The notes: generated from the sequence alone by a model not told the origin. A stretch of DNA of 24,193 nucleotides from Clostridia bacterium (GCA_900753315.1 CAADYP010000011.1:1-24193), one strand, 5' to 3'. Shown: positions 7,857 through 16,355, numbered from the stretch's first letter. Program-made: numbers and translations.

Positions 7857-8955
7857 TAAAACCATAAACGCATGGCAAGTGGGCATTTTGATCTTTATCT
7901 TGACATTTGCCAACAAAATCTTGACATTGCCATCTCTTTTGTATGACAAGACTGGGGTGGAAGGTTTTTTGGTGCCTGTGTTTTTGTTTGGGTTTGAGAT
8001 TGGACTCTTGGTGCTGTTTTGTATGTTGAAAAACAAGTATCCAAATGCATCTTTTGCTGAAATATTGAATGAAAATTTGGGAAGAGTGATGACAAAAATT
8101 GTCTTTGCTCTTATGATGGTTTTCTTTTTGGCAAAGACGGTTTTGCTTTATAATGTGACTTATATTTTTTTTAGAAATCTTATCTATAAAGATGTTTACA
8201 ATTTTTTGTTTTTGATATGCTTTTTGCCAGTTGTAAATCATTTGGCAATATGTGGCTTGCGTGTTGTAGGGAGAACCGCTCAAATGTTTTTTCCAATTAT
8301 TGTTGTTATTGTTTTGTTTTGTATTGTTGTTGGAGTATTGGGAATTGAGGACATGCCAATGCTTTTTCAGACAAATGCATCGGTTTTTTTCAAGTCATCA
8401 TTTACACATATGTCCTCATTTGGAGATATGATGTTTTTGTTTGCAATTATGGATAAAGTTAAAATGAAAAAAGGACAATGGAAAATTGTCTTCTCTTTTG
8501 CTGGAGTGGCGATGCTTTGTGTTGTGGCAATTACAACAATTTTCATTTTCTCATATACATACACCGCTTTCATGCATCCGTATGCTTTGTTTGAGATAAT
8601 GAGTTATGTCAAAGAATATGGTGGTATTGGAAGAATTGACATTATTTCAATGGTGCTTATTGTCATTTTTACTTACTTTCATTTGGCGATTTATTTAAAA
8701 GTTTTTATACTGTCGTTTGATGTTGTTTTCAGAAAAATTGGACATATCTATTCAATTTTGACTTCCAATCTTTTGTTTTTGATAGGCATAAATTTTTTGG
8801 TTTCAAATTTGCAAACTGCTGTGGTTTTTGGTGAGGGGGTTTTGCCATATTTTTCAATAATTCCTTTTGTAATTGTGCCGATTCTTTCATTTGTCGCAAT
8901 GATTGTGGATGTGCAAAGGCGAAGGAAAAGAGACAAGGGAGAGTTTAAAACATGA
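7843..8955 (+). CDS. gerB: Spore germination receptor subunit B (spore permease family)
   Basis: The protein has 370 residues and about ten membrane helices. The N-terminus (INAWQVGILIFILTFANKILTLPSLLY) matches the first helix of the GerAB/spore permease family, a branch of the APC amino-acid transporter superfamily; in receptors this subunit is thought to bind the germinant. I place the start at the ATG at 7843 because GAGG (7830-7833) lies 9 bases before it. An in-frame ATG at 7828 has no ribosome site. It overlaps the A subunit by 14 bases and the C subunit by 4, so translational coupling is likely. Confidence 0.92.
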   Translation: MKINDKTINAWQVGILIFILTFANKILTLPSLLYDKTGVEGFLVPVFLFGFEIGLLVLFCMLKNKYPNASFAEILNENLGRVMTKIVFALMMVFFLAKTVLLYNVTYIFFRNLIYKDVYNFLFLICFLPVVNHLAICGLRVVGRTAQMFFPIIVVIVLFCIVVGVLGIEDMPMLFQTNASVFFKSSFTHMSSFGDMMFLFAIMDKVKMKKGQWKIVFSFAGVAMLCVVAITTIFIFSYTYTAFMHPYALFEIMSYVKEYGGIGRIDIISMVLIVIFTYFHLAIYLKVFILSFDVVFRKIGHIYSILTSNLLFLIGINFLVSNLQTAVVFGEGVLPYFSIIPFVIVPILSFVAMIVDVQRRRKRDKGEFKT

Positions 8956-10208
8956 AGGATATGATTAAAACTGCACTCAAAACCCCGATGTTTTTAATTC
9001 TTTTAGTTATTTTGAGTGTCTATGGATTTTCGGCTCTTGGAAAACCTGCAGAAATAAACACTTATGCAGTTGTGACATCAATTGGTATAGACAAGATTTA
9101 CGAAGGAGATTTGAATTATGAAATTTCGCTTTTGACATTTATTCCAATTGCAGAGCAAAGTTTTACGGAAACATACAAGGTTGTTTCATCGAAAGGGAGA
9201 AGTGTGTCTGAAGCGATGGATTTTGCTGGACTACACATAGGCCGACAGGTGGGACTATCACATGTTAAACTTGTTGTTTTAAACAAAGAGTTGATTGATG
9301 ATGATATTTCAAATTATCTTGATTATTTGTCAAGAAGCAAAAATATGTCATCAGGCACAAGAATTGCTATTTCTGATTCTTCTGCAAAAGATTTTTTGAA
9401 TGCAGCGCAAGAACTTGACAGTGAAAGTTCTATCAAAGTCAGTGAACTCATAAATTTCAATTCCGAGTATATTTATGCTTCAAATTCGTCTTTTGAAACT
9501 TTCTTTAAAGGTATGTTTGGTCCAACAAAGGTCAGTCTTGTGCCATTTTTGAAACTTGAAAACAAAAATGATGATGGTATTTCGGTTTTTGCAGAAAATG
9601 ACACTCAAAGTAGTGATGGAAATGGTGAAAATACTGGCGGTAAAGACAAAATTCCAAAACAGAAAAACACTATTATAAACAATGGAGATACAATCATTTT
9701 TAAAGATGGGAAAAAGAAGACGGTGATTGATGGAAGACAGGCGAAAGCGATAAATCTTATTAGGGGGGATTTCAAGACTGGTTCTATTGAAGTTAAGGAT
9801 TTTTCAAATAAAGATTTTGAGCATGTAAATTTGATTTTTGAAATTTATAACAAAGAAATTAAATATAAGGTTGTGTTTGAAAATGGTGTGCCAATTTTTC
9901 ATATAAACATGGACTTGACACTATCTTTGTCTGAAATTCAAAATCCAAATGGAATGATTGAGAAAAATGTAGAATTTTTTGTCGTGTCGCAAGAAGAAAC
10001 AGATGCAGTAGCAAAAAAAGTGAATACTTCAATGGCAGAAGCACTTCAGATTATGCGTGACAATCAGGTAGATATAATAAATTTTTATACTTATATGCAC
10101 AACTCAAATAAGAAACAATTTAACAAATTTTTGAAAAGTTTGGATGCCAAAGATAATTATTTGAGCAACATGGTTTTTAAAAGCAGTGTGAAAGTTTATT
10201 CAAAATAA
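8952..10208 (+). CDS. gerC: Spore germination receptor subunit C (Ger(x)C family) lacking the lipobox cysteine
   Basis: The protein has 418 residues. A hydrophobic N-terminal segment (about 11-29) is followed by KPAEINTYAVVTSIGIDK, the family motif after the lipobox (normally GCWDxxEI...GIDK). The rest matches the family layout: the N-terminal domain with SVSEAMDFAGLHIGRQVGLSHVKLVVLNKEL, a low-complexity Asn/Gly/Lys linker at about 215-250, and a C-terminal domain ending in VFKSSVKVYSK. Known C subunits are diacylglycerol-modified lipoproteins on the outer face of the spore inner membrane. Here the position is SVYGFSALG with no cysteine, and I see none in the whole chain, so it is likely held by an uncleaved N-terminal helix. 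The start ATG overlaps the previous stop (ATGA). Confidence 0.9.
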   Translation: MKDMIKTALKTPMFLILLVILSVYGFSALGKPAEINTYAVVTSIGIDKIYEGDLNYEISLLTFIPIAEQSFTETYKVVSSKGRSVSEAMDFAGLHIGRQVGLSHVKLVVLNKELIDDDISNYLDYLSRSKNMSSGTRIAISDSSAKDFLNAAQELDSESSIKVSELINFNSEYIYASNSSFETFFKGMFGPTKVSLVPFLKLENKNDDGISVFAENDTQSSDGNGENTGGKDKIPKQKNTIINNGDTIIFKDGKKKTVIDGRQAKAINLIRGDFKTGSIEVKDFSNKDFEHVNLIFEIYNKEIKYKVVFENGVPIFHINMDLTLSLSEIQNPNGMIEKNVEFFVVSQEETDAVAKKVNTSMAEALQIMRDNQVDIINFYTYMHNSNKKQFNKFLKSLDAKDNYLSNMVFKSSVKVYSK

Positions 10209-10282
10209 CCAATTTTTGGAGAATATTGGAAGTAATCACCTGGTTTGTTCGACATAAATTTTTGTTAAAATCGCTCTTTTTG

Positions 10283-10311
10283 TTGTATTATTTTTTCTTT
10301 TATGATAGAAT
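10283..10311 (+). promoter_or_regulatory. Candidate promoter for ftsH
   Basis: TTGTAT (10283-10288), 17-base spacer, TAGAAT (10306-10311), giving a leader of about 75 bases before the ATG at 10395. A second TATAAA lies near 10336. I see no CIRCE or CtsR-like repeat. Confidence 0.45.
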
Positions 10312-10394
10312 ATTCTAGTATATTATCGCACTACTATAAAATTTGCGGTTAATAAAACAATATTTTTATGGATATATTCCAATAAGGAGTGTTT

Positions 10395-12635
10395 ATGAAC
10401 GAAAAAAAACAAGGGGGATTTAAGATTTCTTTTCTTATAGGATTTTTGTTGATTGTCCTTTTGTTCTCTCTTCTTTTTATTGATTTTGGAAACAATGGTC
10501 AACAACTTTCTCAAGACGAAGTCTTCCAAATTGTTGACGGAACTTATCAAGAAGATGGCACTGCAAAACAGGCGACATTTATCTATTATAAAAATGGAAA
10601 AGGCTATATTTTGGTAAATGACTCAAAATATAAAGAAAATCAAGTTCCAAGTTATTCAGATTATTATTTTAAATATGACGCTTCTGGTGCAGATGGTTTT
10701 ATTGCTGATGTACGTCAAGCATGTCAAACAGCAAATGTAAAAATTGCTTTCGCTCCAACTGGCATGAGTTTCTGGGATATTTTTGTCCCTATCCTTTATG
10801 TCTGCTTTGCAATCTTTGTTTTCTGGATGCTATTCAGAATGCTTAAAGGTGCAAATGGAAATGCTATGAACTTTGGAAAAACCAAAGTTAAGTCTTATGC
10901 AATGTCAAAAGTGAAATTTTCTGACATCGCGGGTATGGACGAAGAAAAGGCAGAACTTCAAGAAATTGTTGAATTCTTGAAAAATCCAAAGAAATTTACC
11001 GACCTTGGTGCAAGAATACCAAAGGGTGTTTTGCTTGTAGGTCAACCAGGAACAGGTAAGACTTTGCTCGCAAGAGCAGTTGCTGGAGAAAGCAAAGTGC
11101 CATTCATTTCTATTAGTGGTTCTGATTTCGTAGAAATGTTTGTCGGCGTTGGTGCTTCAAGAGTAAGAGATTTGTTTGACCAAGCAAAGAAAAACAAACC
11201 TTGCATTGTGTTTATTGACGAAATTGATGCTGTTGGTCGTCAAAGAGGAGCTGGACTTGGTGGCGGAAATGATGAAAGAGAACAAACATTAAACCAACTT
11301 TTGGTTGAAATGGATGGATTTGAACCAAATGAAGGAATTATCGTTTTGGCTGCAACAAACAGAAGTGATGTCCTTGACCCAGCTTTGATGCGTCCAGGTC
11401 GTTTTGACAGGCAAATTTATGTTCACATCCCTGATGTTAAGGGCAGAGAAGGAATTTTGAAAATTCACGCAAGAAACAAACCTCTTGACGAATCTGTTGA
11501 CTTTAATGTTTTGGCTAGAATTACAACCGGATTTACTGGTGCTGATATTGAAAATATGCTCAACGAAGCAGCTATTTTGGCAGCAAGAGCTGGCAGACCA
11601 AAGATTGTTATGGAAGATATCACAGAAGGTATCAACAAAGTTATCATGGGGCCTCAAAAAAAGAGCAGAGTTTTGACAGAAAAAGAAAGAAAACTTACTG
11701 CTTATCATGAAGCGGGACACACTATCGTGGCTAAAAGCATGAAAAACTGTGAAGATGTGCAAGAAGTTTCAATTATTCCTCGTGGAAACGCAGGTGGCTA
11801 CACTATGAGCCGTCCAGAAACAGATGATATGACAATGTCATACAACAAAGCAAATGACACAATCGCTATGAGCATGGGTGGAAGAGTTGCTGAAGAACTT
11901 ATCTTTAAGGATATTACAAGCGGTGCTTCTTCTGATATTCAACATGCCACAAAAATTGCAAGAGCAATGGTTTATGATTGGGGTATGAGCAAGAAAATTG
12001 GTTTCTTGTCATTGGGTGATTCATCACAAGTCTTTATTGGAAGAAGTTATCAAACCAAAAATGATTTTTCGGAAAAACTTGCAGGTATTGCTGATGATGA
12101 AATTATGACAATCTTGAATTCAAACTATAAGAGAGCAAAAGATGTAATTTCTGAACATATTGATATTTTGCACGAAATGGCAAAACTCTTGCTCGTTAGA
12201 GAAACAATTTACAAAGATGAAGTTGATATGATTATGGCTGGCAAGAAGACTGAAGAAATTGTTGCAATGCTTGAAGAGAAAGAGAAAAAACAAAAAGCAA
12301 AAGAGGCAAAAATCAAAGCAGAAAAAGAAAAGTTTGACAAACTTCAAAACTTTAAAAACAAGATTAACGAAGGTGAAAGACTTATCAAAATGGGAATAAT
12401 CACTGAAGCTGAACTTGATAATTTGAAGAAAGACTATATTGAGTTTGAAAAAAAATTGAACGAAGAACTTGATGCTGAAGAAAAGAAAGTTGAAAAGGTT
12501 GCAGAGAAGGTTGAAGCAAAAGTAGAAAAAATTGTTGAAAAACAAGAAAAGCCTGCTACACCAAGAAAACGCGCTCCAGCAAAAAAGAAAACCGAACAAG
12601 ACAAGAAAGAAAATAAAAATGACGAGGAAGGCTAA
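10395..12635 (+). CDS. ftsH: ATP-dependent zinc metalloprotease FtsH with a long charged C-terminal tail
   Basis: FtsH is a membrane-anchored hexameric AAA+ protease that degrades misfolded membrane and regulatory proteins; in spore formers it is also needed for sporulation. In order: helix 1 (about 12-30), an external domain of about 90 residues, helix 2 (about 125-150), the AAA+ module with Walker A GQPGTGKT (216-223), the pore loop MFVGVGASR, Walker B IVFIDEIDA and the arginine-finger region RPGRFDRQ. The M41 site is HEAGH (438-442) with D514 as the expected third zinc ligand. The second residue of Walker A is Gln where Pro is usual. The protein is 746 residues against roughly 640 in well-known homologues: a Lys/Glu coiled-coil-like tail follows about residue 615 and ends in a Pro/Lys/Arg-rich stretch. 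The ATG at 10395 has AAGGAG 5 bases before it; a GTG at 10389 overlaps that site. Confidence 0.97.
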   Translation: MNEKKQGGFKISFLIGFLLIVLLFSLLFIDFGNNGQQLSQDEVFQIVDGTYQEDGTAKQATFIYYKNGKGYILVNDSKYKENQVPSYSDYYFKYDASGADGFIADVRQACQTANVKIAFAPTGMSFWDIFVPILYVCFAIFVFWMLFRMLKGANGNAMNFGKTKVKSYAMSKVKFSDIAGMDEEKAELQEIVEFLKNPKKFTDLGARIPKGVLLVGQPGTGKTLLARAVAGESKVPFISISGSDFVEMFVGVGASRVRDLFDQAKKNKPCIVFIDEIDAVGRQRGAGLGGGNDEREQTLNQLLVEMDGFEPNEGIIVLAATNRSDVLDPALMRPGRFDRQIYVHIPDVKGREGILKIHARNKPLDESVDFNVLARITTGFTGADIENMLNEAAILAARAGRPKIVMEDITEGINKVIMGPQKKSRVLTEKERKLTAYHEAGHTIVAKSMKNCEDVQEVSIIPRGNAGGYTMSRPETDDMTMSYNKANDTIAMSMGGRVAEELIFKDITSGASSDIQHATKIARAMVYDWGMSKKIGFLSLGDSSQVFIGRSYQTKNDFSEKLAGIADDEIMTILNSNYKRAKDVISEHIDILHEMAKLLLVRETIYKDEVDMIMAGKKTEEIVAMLEEKEKKQKAKEAKIKAEKEKFDKLQNFKNKINEGERLIKMGIITEAELDNLKKDYIEFEKKLNEELDAEEKKVEKVAEKVEAKVEKIVEKQEKPATPRKRAPAKKKTEQDKKENKNDEEG

Positions 12636-12637
12636 TA

Positions 12638-13576
12638 ATGGAAGAAAAAGATTTGGAACAAACACAAAATACAGAAGTTGAACAAGTTGAAAACGCAGAA
12701 AAACCAGTGGTTGAAGAGGCTACAGATGTCGAAGCAAATGTAGAAGAAGATCAAACTGAAAAAATTGAAGAGGTTTCTGTGCAAGAAGAACAAGCAAAAA
12801 GAAAGGCTGGTAAAGAAAAGAAGCAAAAAGTAAAGAAAGAGAAATTTAAAAAGAAGACGGAAGAAGATATATCTCAATATGAAGGTTTGTCTGATGATGA
12901 GCTTTACGCAAAAATTCAAACACAAAAATTGTTGAAAAGAAAACAACAAAAACGCACTGCAACATTGATTGGAATGTGTTTTGCATTTGTTCTTGCTTTG
13001 GTTGTGATTATTTTGGCGGCAGTGCCAGTTAGTTTGAAACCAAATTGCATGGAAAAAGGTTTCTACTCTGTTGCTCTTTATCCAGGAACAACGGCTAGTG
13101 GTGGTGCTTTTGATGAAGGCAGTGATGATTATAAACAATTTATCAAAGCTTATGACAAGGCGTTTAGTCAACCATATATTGCAGCAATTTTTAGTGGAAG
13201 TTTGTTTAGTTATGATATTGAAGAAAATATGGCGACTGTAAGCAGTGTTATTGGACCTGGAGGTTCTTTGGTTCAAAACAATCAATATTATGTTAGATTG
13301 AGATATGTTGAAGAACAAAAACTTACAAACCGCAATGGGAAACTTTACAAGTCTAGATTGAGCAACTCTACTTGGGACGGCAAATTGACTTTTACAGAAG
13401 TTTATTTTGAAGTTAGTCAAAAGGCTGGAATTCAAGAAACCAAGGTTTATGTCGTTGCAAACGGTTATCCAGTGAAAAATGGTGACACTACTACAATAGA
13501 AAGTCGTATTATTACTATCACTGTTAAAGCTGATACACATGCAATTTACAATGTTTGGGATGATTTGACTAAATAA
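12638..13576 (+). CDS. Type II single-pass membrane protein co-transcribed with ftsH, unknown function
   Basis: The protein has 312 residues and starts two bases after the ftsH stop, with AGGAAGG inside the ftsH 3' end as ribosome site. Residues 1-50 are very acidic (Glu/Val/Gln), about 50-110 are Lys-rich and probably coiled (KEKKQKVKKEKFKKK, then SDDELYAKIQTQKLLKRKQQKR), and one helix lies at about 108-132. The extracytoplasmic domain of about 180 residues is beta-rich, with no cysteine pair or catalytic motif I recognise. Basic residues just before the helix predict N-in topology. Placement directly after ftsH suggests a membrane-quality-control partner or substrate, which is inference from position only. 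A terminator follows. Confidence 0.85.
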   Translation: MEEKDLEQTQNTEVEQVENAEKPVVEEATDVEANVEEDQTEKIEEVSVQEEQAKRKAGKEKKQKVKKEKFKKKTEEDISQYEGLSDDELYAKIQTQKLLKRKQQKRTATLIGMCFAFVLALVVIILAAVPVSLKPNCMEKGFYSVALYPGTTASGGAFDEGSDDYKQFIKAYDKAFSQPYIAAIFSGSLFSYDIEENMATVSSVIGPGGSLVQNNQYYVRLRYVEEQKLTNRNGKLYKSRLSNSTWDGKLTFTEVYFEVSQKAGIQETKVYVVANGYPVKNGDTTTIESRIITITVKADTHAIYNVWDDLTK

Positions 13577-13583
13577 TTTTTGA

Positions 13584-13611
13584 AACTTTCAGATTTTTCT
13601 GGAAGTTTTTT
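13584..13611 (+). terminator. Intrinsic terminator ending the ftsH operon
   Basis: A 10-bp stem, AACTTTCAGA (13584-13593) with TCTGGAAGTT (13598-13607), one wobble, a TTTT loop, and a T run to 13611. Confidence 0.85.
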
Positions 13612-13630
13612 ATTTTTCTTTGAAAAACTG

Positions 13631-13659
13631 TTGACATTGAGTGATTGTGATGCTATAAT
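13631..13659 (+). promoter_or_regulatory. Consensus SigA promoter of the rplJL operon
   Basis: Perfect TTGACA (13631-13636), 17-base spacer, perfect TATAAT (13654-13659) with an extended TGC before the -10. Start expected at about 13666. This is the strongest promoter in the window, fitting a ribosomal protein operon. Confidence 0.95.
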
Positions 13660-13673
13660 AACGGAGTATAAAA

Positions 13674-13735
13674 AATCTTCCGAAGACCGCAAGTGCGTTA
13701 GCGTAAACACTTTGGTGTGCTTGCCGAGGAAAAGT
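13674..13735 (+). ncRNA. L10 ribosomal protein leader (autoregulatory RNA)
   Basis: The element lies just after the rplJL promoter and has the L10-leader core. TTCC (13678-13681) can pair with GGAA (13728-13731). The GAAGACC / CCGA internal loop has the kink-turn pattern, and GCAAG (13689-13693) pairs with CTTGC (13720-13724). Inside there is a small hairpin, ACAC with GTGT, around 13707-13718. In known systems excess L10(L12)4 complex binds this structure and lowers rplJL expression. Its 3' edge overlaps a segment that can pair with the downstream attenuator. Confidence 0.88.
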
Positions 13736-13752
13736 ATAGTGATAATATTTCT

Positions 13753-13789
13753 ATCTCTGTAACTTTTCCGTGGTTACAGAGATTTTTTT
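13753..13789 (+). terminator. Attenuator terminator in the rplJ leader
   Basis: An 11-bp perfect stem, ATCTCTGTAAC (13753-13763) with GTTACAGAGAT (13773-13783), a 9-base loop and seven T. ACTTTTCC (13762-13769), which covers the last two stem bases and part of the loop, is the exact complement of GGAAAAGT at 13728-13735 in the L10 leader, giving an 8-bp antiterminator option. Confidence 0.9.
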
Positions 13790-13827
13790 ACATCAAACAC
13801 AAAATCTTATTAAAAGGAGGTATGGAC

Positions 13828-14343
13828 ATGAGTGCTAATTTAGAGGCAAAAAAACTTGTTGTTGAAGAGATTAAAGAAAAATTCTCTAAAGCAAAAACTA
13901 TTGCTTTTGTTGACTACCGTGGAATTACCGTTGCTGAAGATACTGCTCTTCGTAAAAAATTCCGTGAAAATGGTTGCGACTATAAAGTATACAAAAATCG
14001 CTTGATGTTGAAAGCACTTTCTGACCTTGGTATCGAGTGTTCTGAAAATTACTTGGAAGGCACTACTGCTGTTGCTATTGGATATGAAGATGAAGTTACA
14101 CCAGCAAAAATTGTTTGTGATTTCATTAACGATTCAAAGAAAATGGCTATCAAATTTGGAATTTTAAATGGTGTTAGCGTTGACGCTCACAACATCGAAG
14201 CACTTGCAAAACTCCCATCAAAGGAAGAGTTGATTGCAAAACTTCTTGGAACTTTGAACAATACTGCTTCAAGTTTGTGCAGAGTTCTCTCAGCCCCAAC
14301 TCGTGGGCTTGTTGTTGCTTTGAATGCGGTTGCAACAAAATAG
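13828..14343 (+). CDS. rplJ: Ribosomal protein L10 (uL10)
   Basis: L10 has 171 residues and forms the base of the large-subunit stalk. It binds 23S rRNA through its N-terminal domain and L7/L12 dimers through its C-terminal helix. The sequence has the family segments KTIAFVDYRGITVAEDTALRKKFRE, YKVYKNRLMLKAL and the LPSKEELIAKLLGTL hinge before the C-terminal helix. The start at 13828 has AAGGAGG at 7 bases; an ATG at 13822 is too close to it. The open frame continues upstream through the leader, but that part is the regulatory RNA. Confidence 0.97.
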   Translation: MSANLEAKKLVVEEIKEKFSKAKTIAFVDYRGITVAEDTALRKKFRENGCDYKVYKNRLMLKALSDLGIECSENYLEGTTAVAIGYEDEVTPAKIVCDFINDSKKMAIKFGILNGVSVDAHNIEALAKLPSKEELIAKLLGTLNNTASSLCRVLSAPTRGLVVALNAVATK

Positions 14344-14408
14344 TTTGGTTTTCAAACTTAATCAAAAAAATCGCATAAGTAAAAGTTTTTAAAAGGAGAT
14401 AAATTAAA

Positions 14409-14789
14409 ATGGCTGATATTAAAAATATTGTAGAAGAAATTAAAAAATTGACAATCGTTGAAGTTTCAGAGCTCGTTAAGGCTTTGGAAGAAGAATTTGG
14501 TGTTAGCGCTGCTGCTCCAGTTGCAGTTGCTGCTGCTCCAGTTGCAGGCGGAGCTGCTGCTCCAGCTGCAGAAGAAAAGAGCGAATTTAACCTCTTCTTG
14601 AAAGAAGTTGGTGCAAACAAAATCGCTGTTATCAAAGTAGTTAGAGAAGTTACAGGTCTTGGACTTTCAGAAGCTAAAGCTATCGTTGACGGAGCACCAA
14701 AAATGGTTAAAGAAAACGTTGCTGCTGCTCAAGCTAAAGAATTTGAAGCTAAGTTTAAAGAAGCTGGCGCTGTTTTGGAACTTAAGTAA
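14409..14789 (+). CDS. rplL: Ribosomal protein L7/L12 (bL12)
   Basis: L7/L12 has 126 residues. The N-terminal dimerisation domain runs from 1 to about 35, a flexible Ala/Pro/Val hinge of AAAPVA repeats from about 36 to 56, and the C-terminal factor-binding domain carries KIAVIKVVREVTGLGLSEAKAIVDGAP, the family signature. It recruits EF-Tu, EF-G and other factors to the ribosome as multiple dimers on L10. AAAAGGAG precedes the ATG. The 65-base gap from rplJ and a shared terminator make a two-gene operon. Confidence 0.98.
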   Translation: MADIKNIVEEIKKLTIVEVSELVKALEEEFGVSAAAPVAVAAAPVAGGAAAPAAEEKSEFNLFLKEVGANKIAVIKVVREVTGLGLSEAKAIVDGAPKMVKENVAAAQAKEFEAKFKEAGAVLELK

Positions 14790-14830
14790 TTTTAGAATAA
14801 ATAATTATTAATTTGATTTTGTGTTAAAAA

Positions 14831-14858
14831 AATACATCCGTTATGGGTGTATTTTTTT
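14831..14858. terminator. Intrinsic terminator after rplL, usable on both strands
   Basis: AATACATCC (14831-14839) pairs with GGGTGTATT (14845-14853), with one wobble and a GTTAT loop. A T run follows on plus, and an A run before the stem gives T on minus. It lies between convergent rplL and the M16 gene. Confidence 0.88.
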
Positions 14859-14885
14859 GTTGCCTAATAATTTTAAATTTTTGAT

Positions 14886-16310
14886 TTATTTTGCTTGTTT
14901 TGCTTTTGAAGTTTTCTTTTGTTTTTCTCGCTGGTTTTTGTTTTGACTGTTTTGTGAGCATTGCATAACTGTAGGAGTTTTTGTGACCCTTTTTGCTTGT
15001 CTCTTCTTTTGCGGTTTTGAAGTCAAGATTTTTTGCATTTCTTCATAGGTGTAGAAATCTTTTTCTGAACCATCAGTTAATATTGCAACATATATGTTTT
15101 CGGGCTTTGTTAATACCATTTTACAGAAGTTTTGAACATCGTTTGGGGTGAGTGAATCGAAAATCTTTTTATCGGTTTTACGATGTTTTTTAGATAAAAT
15201 TCTGTCACCAAAAGTTAGATAATTTGCAAACAAGTCTGACGGATAGATTTTAGACGTCGTCTCATCGTTGAAAAGTTTTTCGTTTTTCTTAATCTGTTTG
15301 ATGAGTTCTTCTTCAACAAGTGTTGTTCTAAATTCTTCAAAGCATTTTCCGGTTTCATTAATTACTTTGTTTACATTTTCTGTTGAACATGAAAAGTTGA
15401 AATGAAGCATATTTTGTTTTGGGGTTGGATTGTAGCCAAGTCCGGCGCTGTAAACCAATCCATTTTCTCTCAAAGCACCAAGAAGTTTCCCGTTTATTCC
15501 ATTGCAAATGTTGCAAAACATTTGTGCGGATTTTTCTGTTAGTTGAGATTCAAATTCTTGATTGATTTTAATTGCAATCCTACAAATAGACTTTTTGAAT
15601 GGGTAATTTTCTATATTCAAATTGCCTTCTCTTGTTTGTTTAAATATTATAGATTGATCAACGGGGTATGATGGGTTTGATTTGAGTTTTTTGATGAAAT
15701 ACTTTTCGGCGAGGTGTTTTGCTTTTAAAAAGGAAATCCCGCCCTCAATAGAAATGACAAAATTTTGAGAAATAAATGTTTCATCTCTAAATTTTTTTAG
15801 AGTTTTTGCTGTGATAGCTTCAATTTCGTCTTCATTTCCTAAAGTAAGAGAGTTTTTGATGTCTTTTGAAGTTGTTGTTCGGAGCAATGTGTAATATGAT
15901 AAAGCATCCGGGTTGTTGAGTTTCCTTACCAATTCTTGTTTTATGACGCCTTTTTCGGAATTAATGAATTTTGTCTCATATTTCGTGTTTAAAAGCATAT
16001 CACTTGAGAGTGCAAAACATTCTTCAAGAACTTTGTTTGAGCGGCAAAAGTCAATTTCTGTGTAGAATGGATTTGTTCTACCATTTTTCATTGAGAATGT
16101 GTTTAACATATCTTGTTTAAGTGTTTCTTTTGAACGGTTTTCCGTTTCGACGAAAAACATATGCTCGCAAAAATGGGCGGTAGGTTCTGGATAATTGTTT
16201 CTGTTTGAGCCAAATGTAAATCCAGCGACTACTGATGTACATTTTCTTTTTCTGTGTTTAAAAATTAATGTTGCGCCATTGCTGTAAATTTTCTTTTTTG
16301 GAATATTCAT
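14886..16310 (-). CDS. M16-family zinc metallopeptidase
   Basis: The protein has 474 residues and starts at the ATG at 16310, with GGAG 6 bases upstream; a TTG at 16322 overlaps the ribosome site. The inverted zinc motif HxxEH is present as HFCEH (46-50). A third glutamate, E126, lies 75 residues after it, the spacing expected for pitrilysin/processing-peptidase enzymes. The C-terminal half keeps the substrate-binding Arg and Tyr pattern in GALRENGLVYSAGLGY. So both M16 halves seem present and catalysis is plausible. Relatives include YmxG/MlpA-type proteases. A Lys/Gln/Arg-rich tail of about 50 residues ends the chain. It lies 45 bases downstream of a nucleoside hydrolase on the same strand, probably in one operon. 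Confidence 0.9.
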   Translation of the reverse strand: MNIPKKKIYSNGATLIFKHRKRKCTSVVAGFTFGSNRNNYPEPTAHFCEHMFFVETENRSKETLKQDMLNTFSMKNGRTNPFYTEIDFCRSNKVLEECFALSSDMLLNTKYETKFINSEKGVIKQELVRKLNNPDALSYYTLLRTTTSKDIKNSLTLGNEDEIEAITAKTLKKFRDETFISQNFVISIEGGISFLKAKHLAEKYFIKKLKSNPSYPVDQSIIFKQTREGNLNIENYPFKKSICRIAIKINQEFESQLTEKSAQMFCNICNGINGKLLGALRENGLVYSAGLGYNPTPKQNMLHFNFSCSTENVNKVINETGKCFEEFRTTLVEEELIKQIKKNEKLFNDETTSKIYPSDLFANYLTFGDRILSKKHRKTDKKIFDSLTPNDVQNFCKMVLTKPENIYVAILTDGSEKDFYTYEEMQKILTSKPQKKRQAKRVTKTPTVMQCSQNSQNKNQREKQKKTSKAKQAK

Positions 16311-16355
16311 AAAAATCTCCAATTTTTTTAATATTTTGCTGTTTGTTAAGTTATC

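Noticed and set aside
12120..12665. Phe-rich 181-codon minus-strand frame with apparent membrane segments
   Set aside because: Antisense of the Lys-rich ftsH tail: TTT and TTC codons arise from AAA and GAA.
12632..13540. Minus-strand 302-codon frame
   Set aside because: It mirrors the plus-strand membrane protein after ftsH, has no ribosome site and gives a Phe/Asn/Ser-rich product typical of antisense AT-rich sequence.
13717..13827. N-terminal extension of L10
   Set aside because: The frame is open upstream, but the region is the L10 leader and attenuator, and AAGGAGG fixes the start at 13828.
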